From NCBI GenBank assembly GCA_964528675.1, contig CAZGTU010000012.1, positions 17,677 through 81,676 of the forward strand: 64,000 bases of DNA, read 5' to 3'. The position numbers and the translations under genes were made by a program. The notes beneath the pieces are model-generated. The model ran no database searches. It was not told the origin of the DNA and worked only from the letters and a program-made list of their open reading frames with translations. Positions within the stretch are counted from its first letter, which is position 1, and the number at the start of each line of letters is the position of its first letter. This document shows, one piece after another, positions 44,798-54,239 of this stretch. The stretch comes from CAYRTD01 sp964528675. Its GTDB lineage: Bacteria; Bacteroidota; Bacteroidia; Bacteroidales; GCA-2748055.

Positions 44798-46442
44798 GTT
44801 CAGGCTAATAATAATTATCTCATTATTTTTATTCAGTTGTAATCGCCAGCAAAGTTCTCAGCCTTCCAATGTTTTTCGTTATAATGAATCGAGGGGAATA
44901 GTTTCCCTTGACCCTGCTTTTGCAAGGGATCAAACAATGATCTGGCCGGCTGTGCAATTATTCAACGGGCTGGTTCAAATGGATGACCGGCTGGATATAA
45001 AGCCTTCAATTGCTAAATCCTGGAAAATAAGCCCTGATGGACGTGTATATACTTTTCATTTAAGAAATGATGTTTTTTTTCATGATCATCCGCTGTTTCC
45101 TGACGGGAAAGGCAGAAAGGTCAATGCCTATGATTTTGAATACAGTTTTTCGAGGATAATTGATCATGAAGTCGCTTCACCCGGATTCTGGATATTTAAT
45201 AAACTTGACCGAGAAAGTGAAAAGCATGCACCCGGATTCAAAGCTCTTAATGATAGTACCTTCAGAATATGGTTGTCCGAGTCTTTCCCACCATTTTTGG
45301 GGATTCTGACCATGCCATATTGTTCGGTTCTTCCTTCAGAATTAAAAGATAATCCGCAAATCGATATATCATCTGAACCTATAGGCACCGGCCCCTTTCG
45401 TTTCAAGTTATGGAGAAGGGAAGAAAAGCTTATCCTGGTAAAAAATGAACATTATTTTGAAACTGACAGCACCGGTGAAAGATTGCCATACCTTGACGGT
45501 GTATCCATTAGCTTTATTAAGGATAAACAATCTGAATTTATGGAGTTTCTGCTCGGGAATATTGACTTTCTTTCCGGACTTCATGCGGTTTATAAAGATG
45601 AATTGACAACAAGAAACGGGAAATTGAATCCAAAGTATGAAAATCGGTTTCATATGGATACTCAGCCCTATCTGAATACCGAGTATCTTGGATTCCTGCA
45701 TGATGCGGAAAATCCTGAGCTAACTGATCATCCTCTGGCTAAGGTTAATATTCGTAAAGCGATTAACTTTGGTTTTAATCGTAGCAAAATGCTGAAGTAT
45801 CTGCGAAATAATATGGGAGATCCTGCGGTCTATGGTTTCTTGCCCGGAGGTTTGCCATATCATGATCCCCTAAAAGTGAGAGGATACGATTATTATCCCG
45901 ATTCAGTTTGGTATTACCTGGAAAAAGCAGGTTATCCGAGAGGGGAAGGACTACCTGAGGTAAAGCTTACAACCACTTCTGATTATCTTGATCTTTGTGA
46001 GTTCATTCAATATGAAGTTTCACGTTTTGGAATAATTATTAATCTTGAAGTTGCAACCGGCGGGGCTTACAGAAACAAACTTGCCAATGGGCATTTGAAA
46101 TTTTTCCGGGGATCATGGATTGCAGATTATCCCGATCCTGAAAATTATCTCTCATTGTTTTATTCAGAAAACCGGAGCCCGGCAGGGCCCAATTACACTC
46201 GTTTTGAAGATCATTATTATGATAGTCTTTACCTCATGTCTATGAGAATAACCGACCCTGTGAAGAGAAAGGAGATTTATATACTTATGGATCAGTATCT
46301 CATGAAAAAGGCTGTAATTGTTCCTCTTTTTTACGATAGGGTTGTTCGGTTCTATCCCGTTAACATAAAGAATCTTGAGGCTAATCCTCTGAATCTTTTA
46401 ATTCTGAAAAGAGTGAAAAAGGGATATCCCGGTAAAATTTAA
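44790..46442 (+). CDS. ABC transporter substrate-binding lipoprotein (peptide/nickel type)
   Basis: About 550 residues from the ATG at 44790, which overlaps the kinase stop; lipoprotein signal (LIIIISLFLFSC). SBP_bac_5 features: SLDPAFARDQTMIWPAVQLF, IKPSIAKSWKISPDGRVYTF, HLRNDVFFHD, VNAYDFEYSFSRI, PIGTGPFRFK, and late IADYPDPENYLSLFYSEN. The family binds oligopeptides, nickel or heme for an ABC importer. No permease or ATPase gene adjoins it. Overlap with the phosphorelay kinase suggests it may instead serve as the ligand sensor of that kinase; this is inference. Confidence 0.85.
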   Translation: MNKFRLIIIISLFLFSCNRQQSSQPSNVFRYNESRGIVSLDPAFARDQTMIWPAVQLFNGLVQMDDRLDIKPSIAKSWKISPDGRVYTFHLRNDVFFHDHPLFPDGKGRKVNAYDFEYSFSRIIDHEVASPGFWIFNKLDRESEKHAPGFKALNDSTFRIWLSESFPPFLGILTMPYCSVLPSELKDNPQIDISSEPIGTGPFRFKLWRREEKLILVKNEHYFETDSTGERLPYLDGVSISFIKDKQSEFMEFLLGNIDFLSGLHAVYKDELTTRNGKLNPKYENRFHMDTQPYLNTEYLGFLHDAENPELTDHPLAKVNIRKAINFGFNRSKMLKYLRNNMGDPAVYGFLPGGLPYHDPLKVRGYDYYPDSVWYYLEKAGYPRGEGLPEVKLTTTSDYLDLCEFIQYEVSRFGIIINLEVATGGAYRNKLANGHLKFFRGSWIADYPDPENYLSLFYSENRSPAGPNYTRFEDHYYDSLYLMSMRITDPVKRKEIYILMDQYLMKKAVIVPLFYDRVVRFYPVNIKNLEANPLNLLILKRVKKGYPGKI

Positions 46443-46743
46443 GAAAACTTTTCTACAACTGTTACTTCCGGTTCACATCACTTGACTACAATTTAAAAAA
46501 TCAAATAGCAGATAAAATTTTTCTGATATTTATTTTGTTTTGACCATTCATTCATTTGAGATATTGGTTAAATACCAGGCAATTAAACCTTTGGAGATGT
46601 TTTCATTTTAAGATTTGAAGTGAAAAGCTTATTTGTAAAACAGGTAACAGAAAAAATATAAAAAAAAAACAAATCAGATGTTACTTTGGAGAAGTCTTTG
46701 GTATTAAGGGATATAAACAACCAGCAAAAACCAACCATTAATT
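46443..46743. other. 301-bp intergenic gap
   Basis: AT-rich with a run of nine A near 46663. I see no terminator hairpin, repeat or open frame; it presumably holds the promoter of the gene at 46744. Confidence 0.5.
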
Positions 46744-47547
46744 ATGTATCAGAAACATTGGGAGAAATACCACAAGGCAGTATGTTCAATTAATTTTTAC
46801 GGGAAGACAAATTCTAAAATACTGGGCTTAACAGGTTTTCGGGTCGATGATTTGATTGTTACTGTCGATGAAATGTATTCACTTTCAGATTATACTGAAG
46901 CAAAAATCTGTTTCTACGAGGATGATGGGGTAAGAATTTTTAAAGAATTTGCATTTTCAAAAGATGAATTTAAATCAATACTTCCACCGAAATCACATTT
47001 TGAGAATCTTGGGATCGTATTCTTCAATCTGGAGAAAGAACTTCTTGAAGGTACCACGAGTTTTGATCTTTGCCAGAATTGCTACTCTCCTATTGGTAAA
47101 GATGCTTTTACCATAAGTTATCAGCCTGAACAAAATAATATTGGCTTGAATTCTGCGATTATCAGTTCAAATTATGTAAATAGCAGAGGGCTGAGTTTTC
47201 TTCAGTTTGATGGAACAGTAAGATCGGGAGCCAGCGGCAGTCCTCTCATTGATAATAAAAGCGGAAAAGTTCTGGGTATAGTTTCCAACAAGGAATTAAA
47301 GATATTTAAAACTTACAGGGAATTATTAAAAACAGTGGATAAAAACCTGGAAGTCCTGGAAAAAGTAAAGGATAAATGGTTTATAGATGAAGTAGATCCT
47401 GTACAGGTGCTTATTGTAAACCAGAATCAGATCAAGCACCTTTCAAAAGAAATATTTTCAAATTTTGCTGTTAAATCAGGTTATGCGCTTGACGTAAGTC
47501 ACCTGAAAGAACAACGTGAAAATATCTCGGATGGATATTTTGATTAA
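46744..47547 (+). CDS. Trypsin-fold protein with degenerate catalytic triad
   Basis: 267 residues, no signal peptide. Residues 10-185 look like a DegP/trypsin-like fold: GFRVDDLIVT, HFENLGIVFFNL, the oxyanion/nucleophile motif SGASGSPLID (Ser164 as nucleophile) and VLGIVSNKE. At the position of the catalytic His (usually LTNAHV) it has VTVDEMYS, and at the Asp (usually DLALL) it has NLGIVF. So only Ser is kept. About 80 C-terminal residues are charged and helical, of unknown fold. Cytoplasmic. It may be a binding protein or a protease with unusual chemistry. Confidence 0.6.
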   Translation: MYQKHWEKYHKAVCSINFYGKTNSKILGLTGFRVDDLIVTVDEMYSLSDYTEAKICFYEDDGVRIFKEFAFSKDEFKSILPPKSHFENLGIVFFNLEKELLEGTTSFDLCQNCYSPIGKDAFTISYQPEQNNIGLNSAIISSNYVNSRGLSFLQFDGTVRSGASGSPLIDNKSGKVLGIVSNKELKIFKTYRELLKTVDKNLEVLEKVKDKWFIDEVDPVQVLIVNQNQIKHLSKEIFSNFAVKSGYALDVSHLKEQRENISDGYFD

Positions 47548-47550
47548 TTC

Positions 47551-47751
47551 TTATGTTTCGTCTGAGTTAAGTATTTTATCTACTTCCTCTTCCGTTCTGT
47601 GAAGTTTATCTTTACATAGTTTAATCAGCTCGGTCACTCTCTTTACTTTTTCACTGAGAAGATCGATCTCAAGATCACCAGATTCAATCTGATTTGTTAT
47701 TAATTCAATTTCTTTGATTGCTTCACTGTAAGAGATATTTTTTTTCGCCAT
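47551..47751 (-). CDS. xseB: Exodeoxyribonuclease VII small subunit
   Basis: About 66 residues from the ATG at 47751; the longer frame reads back into xseA. The core ISYSEAIKEIELITNQIES and LDLL-like EIDLLSEKVKRVTELIKLCK match XseB, two helices that bind the large subunit. It starts one base after the xseA stop. The complex degrades single-stranded DNA to acid-insoluble, then acid-soluble, oligonucleotides. Confidence 0.9.
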   Translation of the reverse strand: MAKKNISYSEAIKEIELITNQIESGDLEIDLLSEKVKRVTELIKLCKDKLHRTEEEVDKILNSDET

Positions 47752-47752
47752 G

Positions 47753-49147
47753 CTATTTGACTTTACTTTTAAATTTTCCTTTATGCAGAATGGTGATGAT
47801 TTCATCATCTTTTTTTACAGATTTTGCGTTTTTCAGGACCTTGCCCTGGTGAGAGGTAATTGAATATCCTTTAGAAAGAATATAATCCGGATCAGAGAGA
47901 TCCTTAATGCGTTCGAGAGATGCAAGTTTATCTTTTTCTTCCTTGATTCTTAAAAGAGATAATCGTTCAGTTTTATCCAACAGGGTTTCAAATTTTTGTT
48001 TTTCCTTTGTAAGCAAAGTTGACAGATAGAATTTAAGCGTATTTTTTTTCTCATTGAGAAGATTATATGAATTAATAATAGAACTTTTCAGCGTTGAATT
48101 GATCCGATGAGTTAAATGATTCAGATTTTTGTCAGCTTTGTGAAGATTTTGTTTTGTAAAGAGTAACAGATGCTGCGATAATATGGATACTTTATCTTTT
48201 TCAGATTGAACTCTTTGTTTTACAGAATCATTTATAAATTCCAGGGCCTGATCAAGTGCTGCGAGAAACTCGGCCATTCTGTCAATCAACATCTCAGAAA
48301 CTGCAGTGGGAGTTTTTAGTTTTCTGTAGGCCACAATATCTGCAACGGTTTCATCTCTTTCGTGTCCTATGCCTGTTAAGACCGGCAGAGGAAACTGGCT
48401 GATATGAAAGGCCAGATCATAATTATTGAAACAATCCAGTTCAATTGTAGCTCCTCCCCCCCTGATTAAAACCACAACATCAAACTCACTTTCTGATTGA
48501 TATATGTTTTCAAGTGCTTCTATGATTGATTGTTCTGCTTTTTCTCCCTGCATTACAGCCTGGAAGAGACTTATTTCAAAATGGAAATTATAAATATTAT
48601 CAGATAATGTTTTCAGGAAGTCTTCAAAACCTGCAGCAGTGGGTGAGGAGATTACAGCTACTCTTTGAGGTACGATTGGGAATTCAAGTTGCTTATTCAT
48701 ATCGATAACTCCTTCCCTGGTGAGTTTTTCAATAATTTCAGCTTTTCTTCTTGCCAGGTCACCGAGGGTATACTTAGGATCGATATCTTTAATGTTCAGA
48801 CTGATGCTGTACTGTGGATGAAATTCCAGACTGACTTTTACCATAACCTTAATTCCGGCAGAAAATTGATAACCTGTGGTTCCTTCGAAATAAGGCCTGA
48901 GCATTCTGAATGTATAGGACCATATAGTCCCTCGCATGCGTGCCAGAACTTTTTTGTTGTCCTGGCTTTTTTCAACCAATTCAAGATAGGCATGCCCACT
49001 GTTGTTTAAATGGAATTCGCTTATTTCGGCAATTACCCAGAATTGATCGGGGAAACCGGTATTGAGGGTTTTCCTGATAAGGGCAGTGAGCTTGCTTAAG
49101 GTAAGCGCTGTGCTTTCTTCTTTACTGTTTAATGAGTTTTGTAACAA
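47753..49147 (-). CDS. xseA: Exodeoxyribonuclease VII large subunit
   Basis: 464 residues. N-terminal OB fold (LSKLTALIRKTLNTGF, WVIAEISEF, YLELVEKS), catalytic core with PQRVAVISSPTAAGFEDFL, VVLIRGGGATIEL, FPLPVLTGIGHERDETVAD and RKLKTPTAVSEMLID, then a long coiled coil and C-terminal tail (YILSKGYSITSHQGKVL). The only near start codon is a TTG at 49147 lying inside the last codons of the subtilase gene, so translation is probably coupled across the 26-bp overlap. Confidence 0.95.
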   Translation of the reverse strand: MLQNSLNSKEESTALTLSKLTALIRKTLNTGFPDQFWVIAEISEFHLNNSGHAYLELVEKSQDNKKVLARMRGTIWSYTFRMLRPYFEGTTGYQFSAGIKVMVKVSLEFHPQYSISLNIKDIDPKYTLGDLARRKAEIIEKLTREGVIDMNKQLEFPIVPQRVAVISSPTAAGFEDFLKTLSDNIYNFHFEISLFQAVMQGEKAEQSIIEALENIYQSESEFDVVVLIRGGGATIELDCFNNYDLAFHISQFPLPVLTGIGHERDETVADIVAYRKLKTPTAVSEMLIDRMAEFLAALDQALEFINDSVKQRVQSEKDKVSILSQHLLLFTKQNLHKADKNLNHLTHRINSTLKSSIINSYNLLNEKKNTLKFYLSTLLTKEKQKFETLLDKTERLSLLRIKEEKDKLASLERIKDLSDPDYILSKGYSITSHQGKVLKNAKSVKKDDEIITILHKGKFKSKVK

Positions 49148-50774
49148 TTTCTCCTTCTGTTGAATGGGCGATTAAGTAATATACACCAGGACTGAATCTT
49201 TGGAGGGTATTGATCATGATTTTTTCACCGGGTTGCCAGTTTTTTTTATTTGAATGTACTAATTTACCCTCAGATGAAAAAATGTCAATTTGTTTAATTC
49301 CGATATTGGAGCTTGTAGTCTGCAGTTCAATAATGCCTGTGAAAGGGTTGGGATATGCAATGAAACCGTAGTTTTCATTTTTTGCAGTATCGTTTTTCAG
49401 TTCCCATAAAGCATGAATAAAGTTTGGTATTCCATAGCCCATTATACTATCAGGGTTAGCATACTGGCTGCTGCTTTTACGCACGGCTCTAATTATTTCA
49501 TGATGGTTTTTTTCTGCAGAGGCCTGGATGAGACATGCGATTAAACCGGCAACCTGAGGCGCAGCGAAGGAAGTCCCAAAACCTTCAGAAGGTTCGCCCA
49601 GGGGACTGATTATTTTGGTTCGGAAACCAACGGCCATCAAATCCGGTTTTATTCGTCCGTCATAGGTATTGCCTCTTGAGCTATAGCCGGTAACATTCAT
49701 AGCTGTATCTATCGATCCCACTGCAAGAACATTGGGGCCGTCAGCCGGGGGTGTTATTCTACCCCATATATTATTTCCTTCATTTCCTGCACTGGAAACA
49801 ACAACCATTCCCTTTGCAAAAGCTTTCTCGGCAGCCCGGGTTACAAGAGCACTGTCTCCATTGAGATCATCAAAGCTATAATTCATTTTATCTGAAGTAG
49901 GGAAATCATAATAGCCCAGTGAAGAAGTTATCAGATCAGCCCCTGTACTGTCGGCATATTCTGCAGCCAGCACCCAATAAGCTTCTTCAACCTTATTTTC
50001 TCTGGCTGCTTCTTCGGAACGAAGGAGAAGATAGGAGGCTTTCGGAGCAGTTCCCACAAATGTGTCGGGTATGTAAGCCGCAAGTGTGCTAAGTACAGCC
50101 AATCCATGGGTGCTCTGTTCGAAAAAATCGGATGAAGGATCTACAAAATCCTTATAGCTGAGAATCCTGTCTTCTTCCCAGAGATGGGAAAAAGCTTTTA
50201 ATTCGTCAACTTTGTAAAATCCGGCATCCAATACGGCAATGAGTATATTTTCCCCCTTATAACCAAAATTATGCAGGAAATTTCCTCCTAGAAGACTGAT
50301 TTGTGACGAAGCCGCCCCATAATAAAGAGACTCCCGTTTATTATTATTCGGTTTTGGATCTTTACTGACAAAGGCTTCTCCCTGATTAACAGAACTGAAA
50401 TTGGTATAATCGGCGTTAAAATTTTCAACAAAACTGAATTGTGATATTTTTTCCAGTACAAGACTGTCACCGGTTTCAATAATTACAGAATTGAACCACC
50501 TGCTGGTTCCATGAATTCTGACACCGGTGCTGCGAATGCTGTCAACATAGGATTTTGAAACCGGCAGATCATCTTCAGTAATCTCAATACCCGATTTTAC
50601 TCTTCTTAGAATTGCGCGTTCCGACAGAAACTCTTCCGGTGCATTTACATTGTATGTCGTTCCTTCCTTGTCGGTTAGTGAAACCCAGTACATATTGGGA
50701 GCCATTCTCTGGGAAAAAGTTGATCCGAAGAGGAATAATAACAATGCTGTTAATAAGAAGAAAATTCTGTTCAT
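49122..50774 (-). CDS. S8 subtilisin-like protease secreted by T9SS
   Basis: 550 residues with signal peptide (IFFLLTALLLFLFGSTFS). A propeptide (to about 160) is followed by the S8 domain: Asp in IAVLDAGFYKVDEL, His in STHGLAVLSTLAAY, Asn-containing VVVSSAGNEGNN and Ser in GTSFAAPQVAGLIACL. The end, from IAYPNPFTG to EIVTKLIKQ, is a T9SS type A sorting domain. It is therefore exported through the PorU/PorV system. It is placed directly ahead of xseA, an operon of unrelated functions. Confidence 0.92.
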   Translation of the reverse strand: MNRIFFLLTALLLFLFGSTFSQRMAPNMYWVSLTDKEGTTYNVNAPEEFLSERAILRRVKSGIEITEDDLPVSKSYVDSIRSTGVRIHGTSRWFNSVIIETGDSLVLEKISQFSFVENFNADYTNFSSVNQGEAFVSKDPKPNNNKRESLYYGAASSQISLLGGNFLHNFGYKGENILIAVLDAGFYKVDELKAFSHLWEEDRILSYKDFVDPSSDFFEQSTHGLAVLSTLAAYIPDTFVGTAPKASYLLLRSEEAARENKVEEAYWVLAAEYADSTGADLITSSLGYYDFPTSDKMNYSFDDLNGDSALVTRAAEKAFAKGMVVVSSAGNEGNNIWGRITPPADGPNVLAVGSIDTAMNVTGYSSRGNTYDGRIKPDLMAVGFRTKIISPLGEPSEGFGTSFAAPQVAGLIACLIQASAEKNHHEIIRAVRKSSSQYANPDSIMGYGIPNFIHALWELKNDTAKNENYGFIAYPNPFTGIIELQTTSSNIGIKQIDIFSSEGKLVHSNKKNWQPGEKIMINTLQRFSPGVYYLIAHSTEGEIVTKLIKQ

Positions 50775-50797
50775 AAGAAAAAAAATAATATAGATGT

Positions 50798-51586
50798 CTA
50801 ACGTAATCTGCCCGGGTTTGGTTCAGGGAAATCGTCAACTGCTTCATCAAGCTGATCTGAGAACTCCTCCTGTCTCTTTTTTATCTCAGGATTTGCCATC
50901 ATTTTTCCTTTGTCATATTCCACATTAACATCGGGTTGTCCGTTTTCGGTATAATACTTCCATGTACCATGCATTACACCATCAGTATAATTACCTTCTA
51001 TAGAAGGGCGTCCATTTGGATTATAGGATTTGAAACTGCCGTCTCTTTTTCCATTAAGGTGAGATGATTTCAACCGGAGTTGTCCGTTTTCATAATATTG
51101 TTCCCATACTCCTGTTTTATCTCCATCTTGCCATTCTGTAATTTCAGCCACTCTGCCATCGTCGTAGAATTTTTTGGTCAGGCCGTCTTTCTCACCATTT
51201 TCCCATTCTTCTGTAATAGCCAGTCGTCCGTTATAAAATGAATAATAATTCCAGACGCTGTCTTTTTTCTGTCCGACAAATTTCCCTTCAGCGGCTTTTT
51301 TGCCACTTCTGTAATACATGGTTGCATAAGATGCATTACCGTCTTTTTTGAAATCAATTTCAGTCGAGAGAGGTCCTTCCCGAAAATATCTCTTCATCAG
51401 GCCTGTGGGTTTGTTATCTTCGAAATACCCTTCATACTTCAAATTCCCGTTGTCATAATATTTTTTCCATAATCCTGTTCGGTTCCCATCTTCATCAAGC
51501 CTGTTGATATTTTCCTGTTGTGCATAAGAAGAAAGCGAAAATATCAACGAAATGATTAATGTTAGATTTATAATTAAAGTTTTCAT
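50798..51586 (-). CDS. MORN/YwqK-repeat exported protein
   Basis: About 262 residues from the ATG at 51586 with signal peptide (LIINLTLIISLIFSLSSYAQ). At least seven repeats of the MORN_2 type: GLWKKYYDNGNLKYEGYFED, GLMKRYFREG, KDSVWNYYSFYNG, GLTKKFYDDGRVAEITEW, GVWEQYYENGQLRLKS, GSFKSYNPNGRPSIEG, GTWKYYTENGQPDVNVEY. Such proteins are often labelled YwqK-family antitoxin, but no toxin is next to it and it is exported, so that label should not be taken as function. Confidence 0.8.
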   Translation of the reverse strand: MKTLIINLTLIISLIFSLSSYAQQENINRLDEDGNRTGLWKKYYDNGNLKYEGYFEDNKPTGLMKRYFREGPLSTEIDFKKDGNASYATMYYRSGKKAAEGKFVGQKKDSVWNYYSFYNGRLAITEEWENGEKDGLTKKFYDDGRVAEITEWQDGDKTGVWEQYYENGQLRLKSSHLNGKRDGSFKSYNPNGRPSIEGNYTDGVMHGTWKYYTENGQPDVNVEYDKGKMMANPEIKKRQEEFSDQLDEAVDDFPEPNPGRLR

Positions 51587-51678
51587 ATTTAAAATCAACC
51601 TTTTTCCAATATTAAACTATGGATTGATGAATTTATTTTACAAAAATTTCTTTTCTTAAAGCTGTCAATTTAATAAAA

Positions 51679-51716
51679 AAAAGCCGTTCCTTATTAAATG
51701 GAACGGCTTTTATTTT
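51679..51716 (-). terminator. Terminator after dnaK
   Basis: AAAAGCCGTTCC (51679-51690) and GGAACGGCTTTT (51700-51711) form a 12-bp stem with a 9-base loop, T-rich on both sides, 54 bp after the dnaK stop in its reading direction. Confidence 0.88.
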
Positions 51717-51769
51717 ATCAAGGTATTTTATTTAAACCGATTGTTTCTTAATCAAGATGATATGAAACT

Positions 51770-53692
51770 TTACTTAACTTCTTCAAAGTCTACATCCGTT
51801 ACTTCTTCATCATCTTTTTTATCATTGCCTCCGCCCTGATCACTCTGGCCGCCTTCATCTCCCTGGGTGCCTTCGCCTCCCTGAGCCTGCTGACCTGCTT
51901 TGTACATGTCTTCACTGGCAGCCTGCCATACCTGGTTCAATTCTGCGGTAGCGGTTTCAATTGCTGAAAGATCTTCGTTTTTATGAGCTTCCTTCAGTTT
52001 TTCAAGAGCTTTTTCAATGGGCTCTTTCTTTTCCGCAGGAATTTTATCTCCAAATTCTTTCAACTGTTTTTCGGTCTGGAAGATCAAGCTATCTGCTGCA
52101 TTCATTTTGTCAATTTTTTCTTTTGCAGCCTGATCAGCCTCAGCATTTTCTTTTGCTTCATTCTTCATTCTTTCAATTTCTTCTTCGCTCAGACCTGATG
52201 AAGCTTCAATTCGAATGCTTTGCTCTTTTCCGGTACCTTTATCTTTAGCAGATACATTTAGAATACCATTTGCGTCAATATCGAATGATACTTCAACTTG
52301 TGGCACACCGCGCGGGGCAGGTGGAATTCCGTCAAGATGGAATCTTCCAATGGTTTTGTTACCACTTGCCATGGGCCTTTCACCCTGTAATACATGTATC
52401 TCTACAGATGGTTGATTGTCTGCTGCTGTAGTAAAGGTTTCCGCTTTTTTGGTTGGAATGGTTGTATTTGCTTCAATAAGTTTGGTGAATACACCACCCA
52501 TTGTTTCAATACCAAGGGAAAGCGGAGTTACATCGAGGAGAAGTACATCTTTTACTTCACCGGTCAGAACACCACCCTGAATTGCAGCGCCAATGGCAAC
52601 AACCTCATCAGGATTCACACCTTTAGAAGGTGCTTTGCCAAAGAACTTTTGAACTACTTCCTGAATTGCGGGAATCCGGGTAGAACCTCCAACAAGTATT
52701 ACTTCATCGATATCAGAAGCAGTGCTGTTGGCGTCTTTAAGCGCTTTTTTGCATGGTTCAATTGTAGCCTGGATAAGTTTATCTGCCAGACTTTCGAATT
52801 TTGATCTTGAAAGTGTCTTAACAAGGTGTTTTGGAACACCATCAACCGGCATTATATAAGGCAGGTTGATCTCCGTTGAAGTAGAGCTTGAAAGTTCGAT
52901 CTTGGCTTTCTCTGCGGCTTCTTTTAACCTCTGAAGTGCCATCGGATCTTTGCTGAGGTCAGAACCCTGCTCATTTTTAAACTCTTCAACAAGCCAGTCG
53001 ATAATCACCTGGTCGAAATCATCACCACCAAGGTGTGTGTCACCGTTTGTTGATTTAACTTCAAATACACCATCACCAAGTTCAAGTATGGAAATATCAA
53101 ATGTACCTCCACCCAGGTCATAGACGGCAATTTTCATGTCCTTACTTCTCTTATCGAGACCGTAAGCAAGTGATGCAGCGGTAGGCTCATTTATGATCCT
53201 TTTTACAGTAAGACCGGCAATTTCACCGGCTTCTTTTGTAGCCTGACGCTGCGAATCGCTAAAATATGCAGGGACGGTAATAACCGCTTCAGATACTTGT
53301 TGACCCAGATAATCTTCAGCTGTCTTCTTCATTTTTTGAAGTACCATTGCGGATAATTCCTGGGGTGAATATTTTCTGTCATCAATTTGCACTCGTGGAG
53401 TATTATTTTCTCCTTTTATAACTTTGTAAGGTACACGTGCAATCTCTTTACTTACCTTGTCATAGGTTTCTCCCATAAACCTTTTTATGGAAGAAATTGT
53501 TTTTGTCGGATTGGTTATGGCCTGACGTTTTGCAGGATCTCCGATTTTCCTTTCGCCGTTTTCAACAAAAGCAACCATAGAAGGGGTTGTTCTTTTTCCT
53601 TCACTATTCGGAATAACAACCGGTTCATTACCTTCCATCACAGAAACACAAGAGTTCGTGGTACCTAAATCTATTCCTATAATCTTACTCAT
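51770..53692 (-). CDS. dnaK: Chaperone DnaK (Hsp70)
   Basis: 640 residues, normal length. Nucleotide-binding domain with IIGIDLGTTNSCVSVMEG, AVITVPAYFSDSQRQATK, NEPTAASLAYGLD and VYDLGGGTFDIS, then the linker DVLLLDVTPLSLGIE, the substrate domain, a helical lid, a Gly/Gln-rich tail and the conserved end VTDVDFEEVK. ATP-driven folding chaperone with DnaJ and GrpE, neither of which is adjacent. Transcribed alone, with a long divergent gap upstream. Confidence 0.98.
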   Translation of the reverse strand: MSKIIGIDLGTTNSCVSVMEGNEPVVIPNSEGKRTTPSMVAFVENGERKIGDPAKRQAITNPTKTISSIKRFMGETYDKVSKEIARVPYKVIKGENNTPRVQIDDRKYSPQELSAMVLQKMKKTAEDYLGQQVSEAVITVPAYFSDSQRQATKEAGEIAGLTVKRIINEPTAASLAYGLDKRSKDMKIAVYDLGGGTFDISILELGDGVFEVKSTNGDTHLGGDDFDQVIIDWLVEEFKNEQGSDLSKDPMALQRLKEAAEKAKIELSSSTSTEINLPYIMPVDGVPKHLVKTLSRSKFESLADKLIQATIEPCKKALKDANSTASDIDEVILVGGSTRIPAIQEVVQKFFGKAPSKGVNPDEVVAIGAAIQGGVLTGEVKDVLLLDVTPLSLGIETMGGVFTKLIEANTTIPTKKAETFTTAADNQPSVEIHVLQGERPMASGNKTIGRFHLDGIPPAPRGVPQVEVSFDIDANGILNVSAKDKGTGKEQSIRIEASSGLSEEEIERMKNEAKENAEADQAAKEKIDKMNAADSLIFQTEKQLKEFGDKIPAEKKEPIEKALEKLKEAHKNEDLSAIETATAELNQVWQAASEDMYKAGQQAQGGEGTQGDEGGQSDQGGGNDKKDDEEVTDVDFEEVK

Positions 53693-53824
53693 AATCTATA
53701 ATTGTTTTTAAGTTCAATCTTTTTTTTATGTTTGGTTTCTATTCGACAATGATTATGCCACGCATTTCATATGCTGGTTTTGTGACATAATTTACATTCG
53801 AACCCTGCGATTTTCTCTGATTAT

Positions 53825-53849
53825 TGTGACATATTGACATATTGTCACA
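53825..53849. promoter_or_regulatory. Operator-like dyad between dnaK and panB
   Basis: TGTGACA and TGTCACA flank an inner segment made of a tandem ACATATTG-ACATATTG. A related half site TGTGACATAA lies 44 bp away at 53781. The 547-bp gap between dnaK and panB holds no open frame; this dyad, the hairpin at 54113 and a -7 box at 54209 are all I see. Confidence 0.4.
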
Positions 53850-54112
53850 TTAATTTCCATGCGGTATCCCCGAGCTAAAAAACAGTTCCATCATCAAGAC
53901 AGGAAACAATTATTTTCTGAGACCATTAATTTACCGTGATTGAAATCGATCGACTTAACGTTCCAGGCCAAATATTAAGATTTTACCCGGAAAAAAGCTA
54001 TAATCAACAGTAATGTACAAGGAATAAAATATTTCATAAATAGCTGAATATTATCGTGGTAATCTATATAATTTTTTATGATGCGTTTTGTTTGCTACAC
54101 TGTGATTTTTTA

Positions 54113-54158
54113 ACTGAAGTTTCGCACTTGATTAATAAGATAAGTGCGAAACTTTAGT
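54113..54158. repeat. Dispersed hairpin element, compact copy
   Basis: Arms ACTGAAGTTTCGCACTT (54113-54129) and AAGTGCGAAACTTTAGT (54142-54158), 12-base loop, one G-T mismatch that could pair as G-U in RNA. No T tract follows. Same arms as at 10428-10524 and 12883-12899. Confidence 0.75.
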
Positions 54159-54208
54159 GATTAAGAATAAATTAAAAGGTTAAATCCATGCTTTTTTTTA
54201 AATATTTG

Positions 54209-54216
54209 TACTTTTG
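54209..54216 (+). promoter_or_regulatory. -7 box before panB
   Basis: TACTTTTG matches TAnnTTTG and lies 23 bases before the panB ATG. No clear -33 box. Confidence 0.45.
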
Positions 54217-54239
54217 TTTATTCATCAACATCTGAAATC

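Noticed and set aside
50798..51586. Toxin-antitoxin system (YwqK antitoxin)
   Set aside because: The repeats match the family label, but the protein is exported and no toxin-like gene adjoins it.
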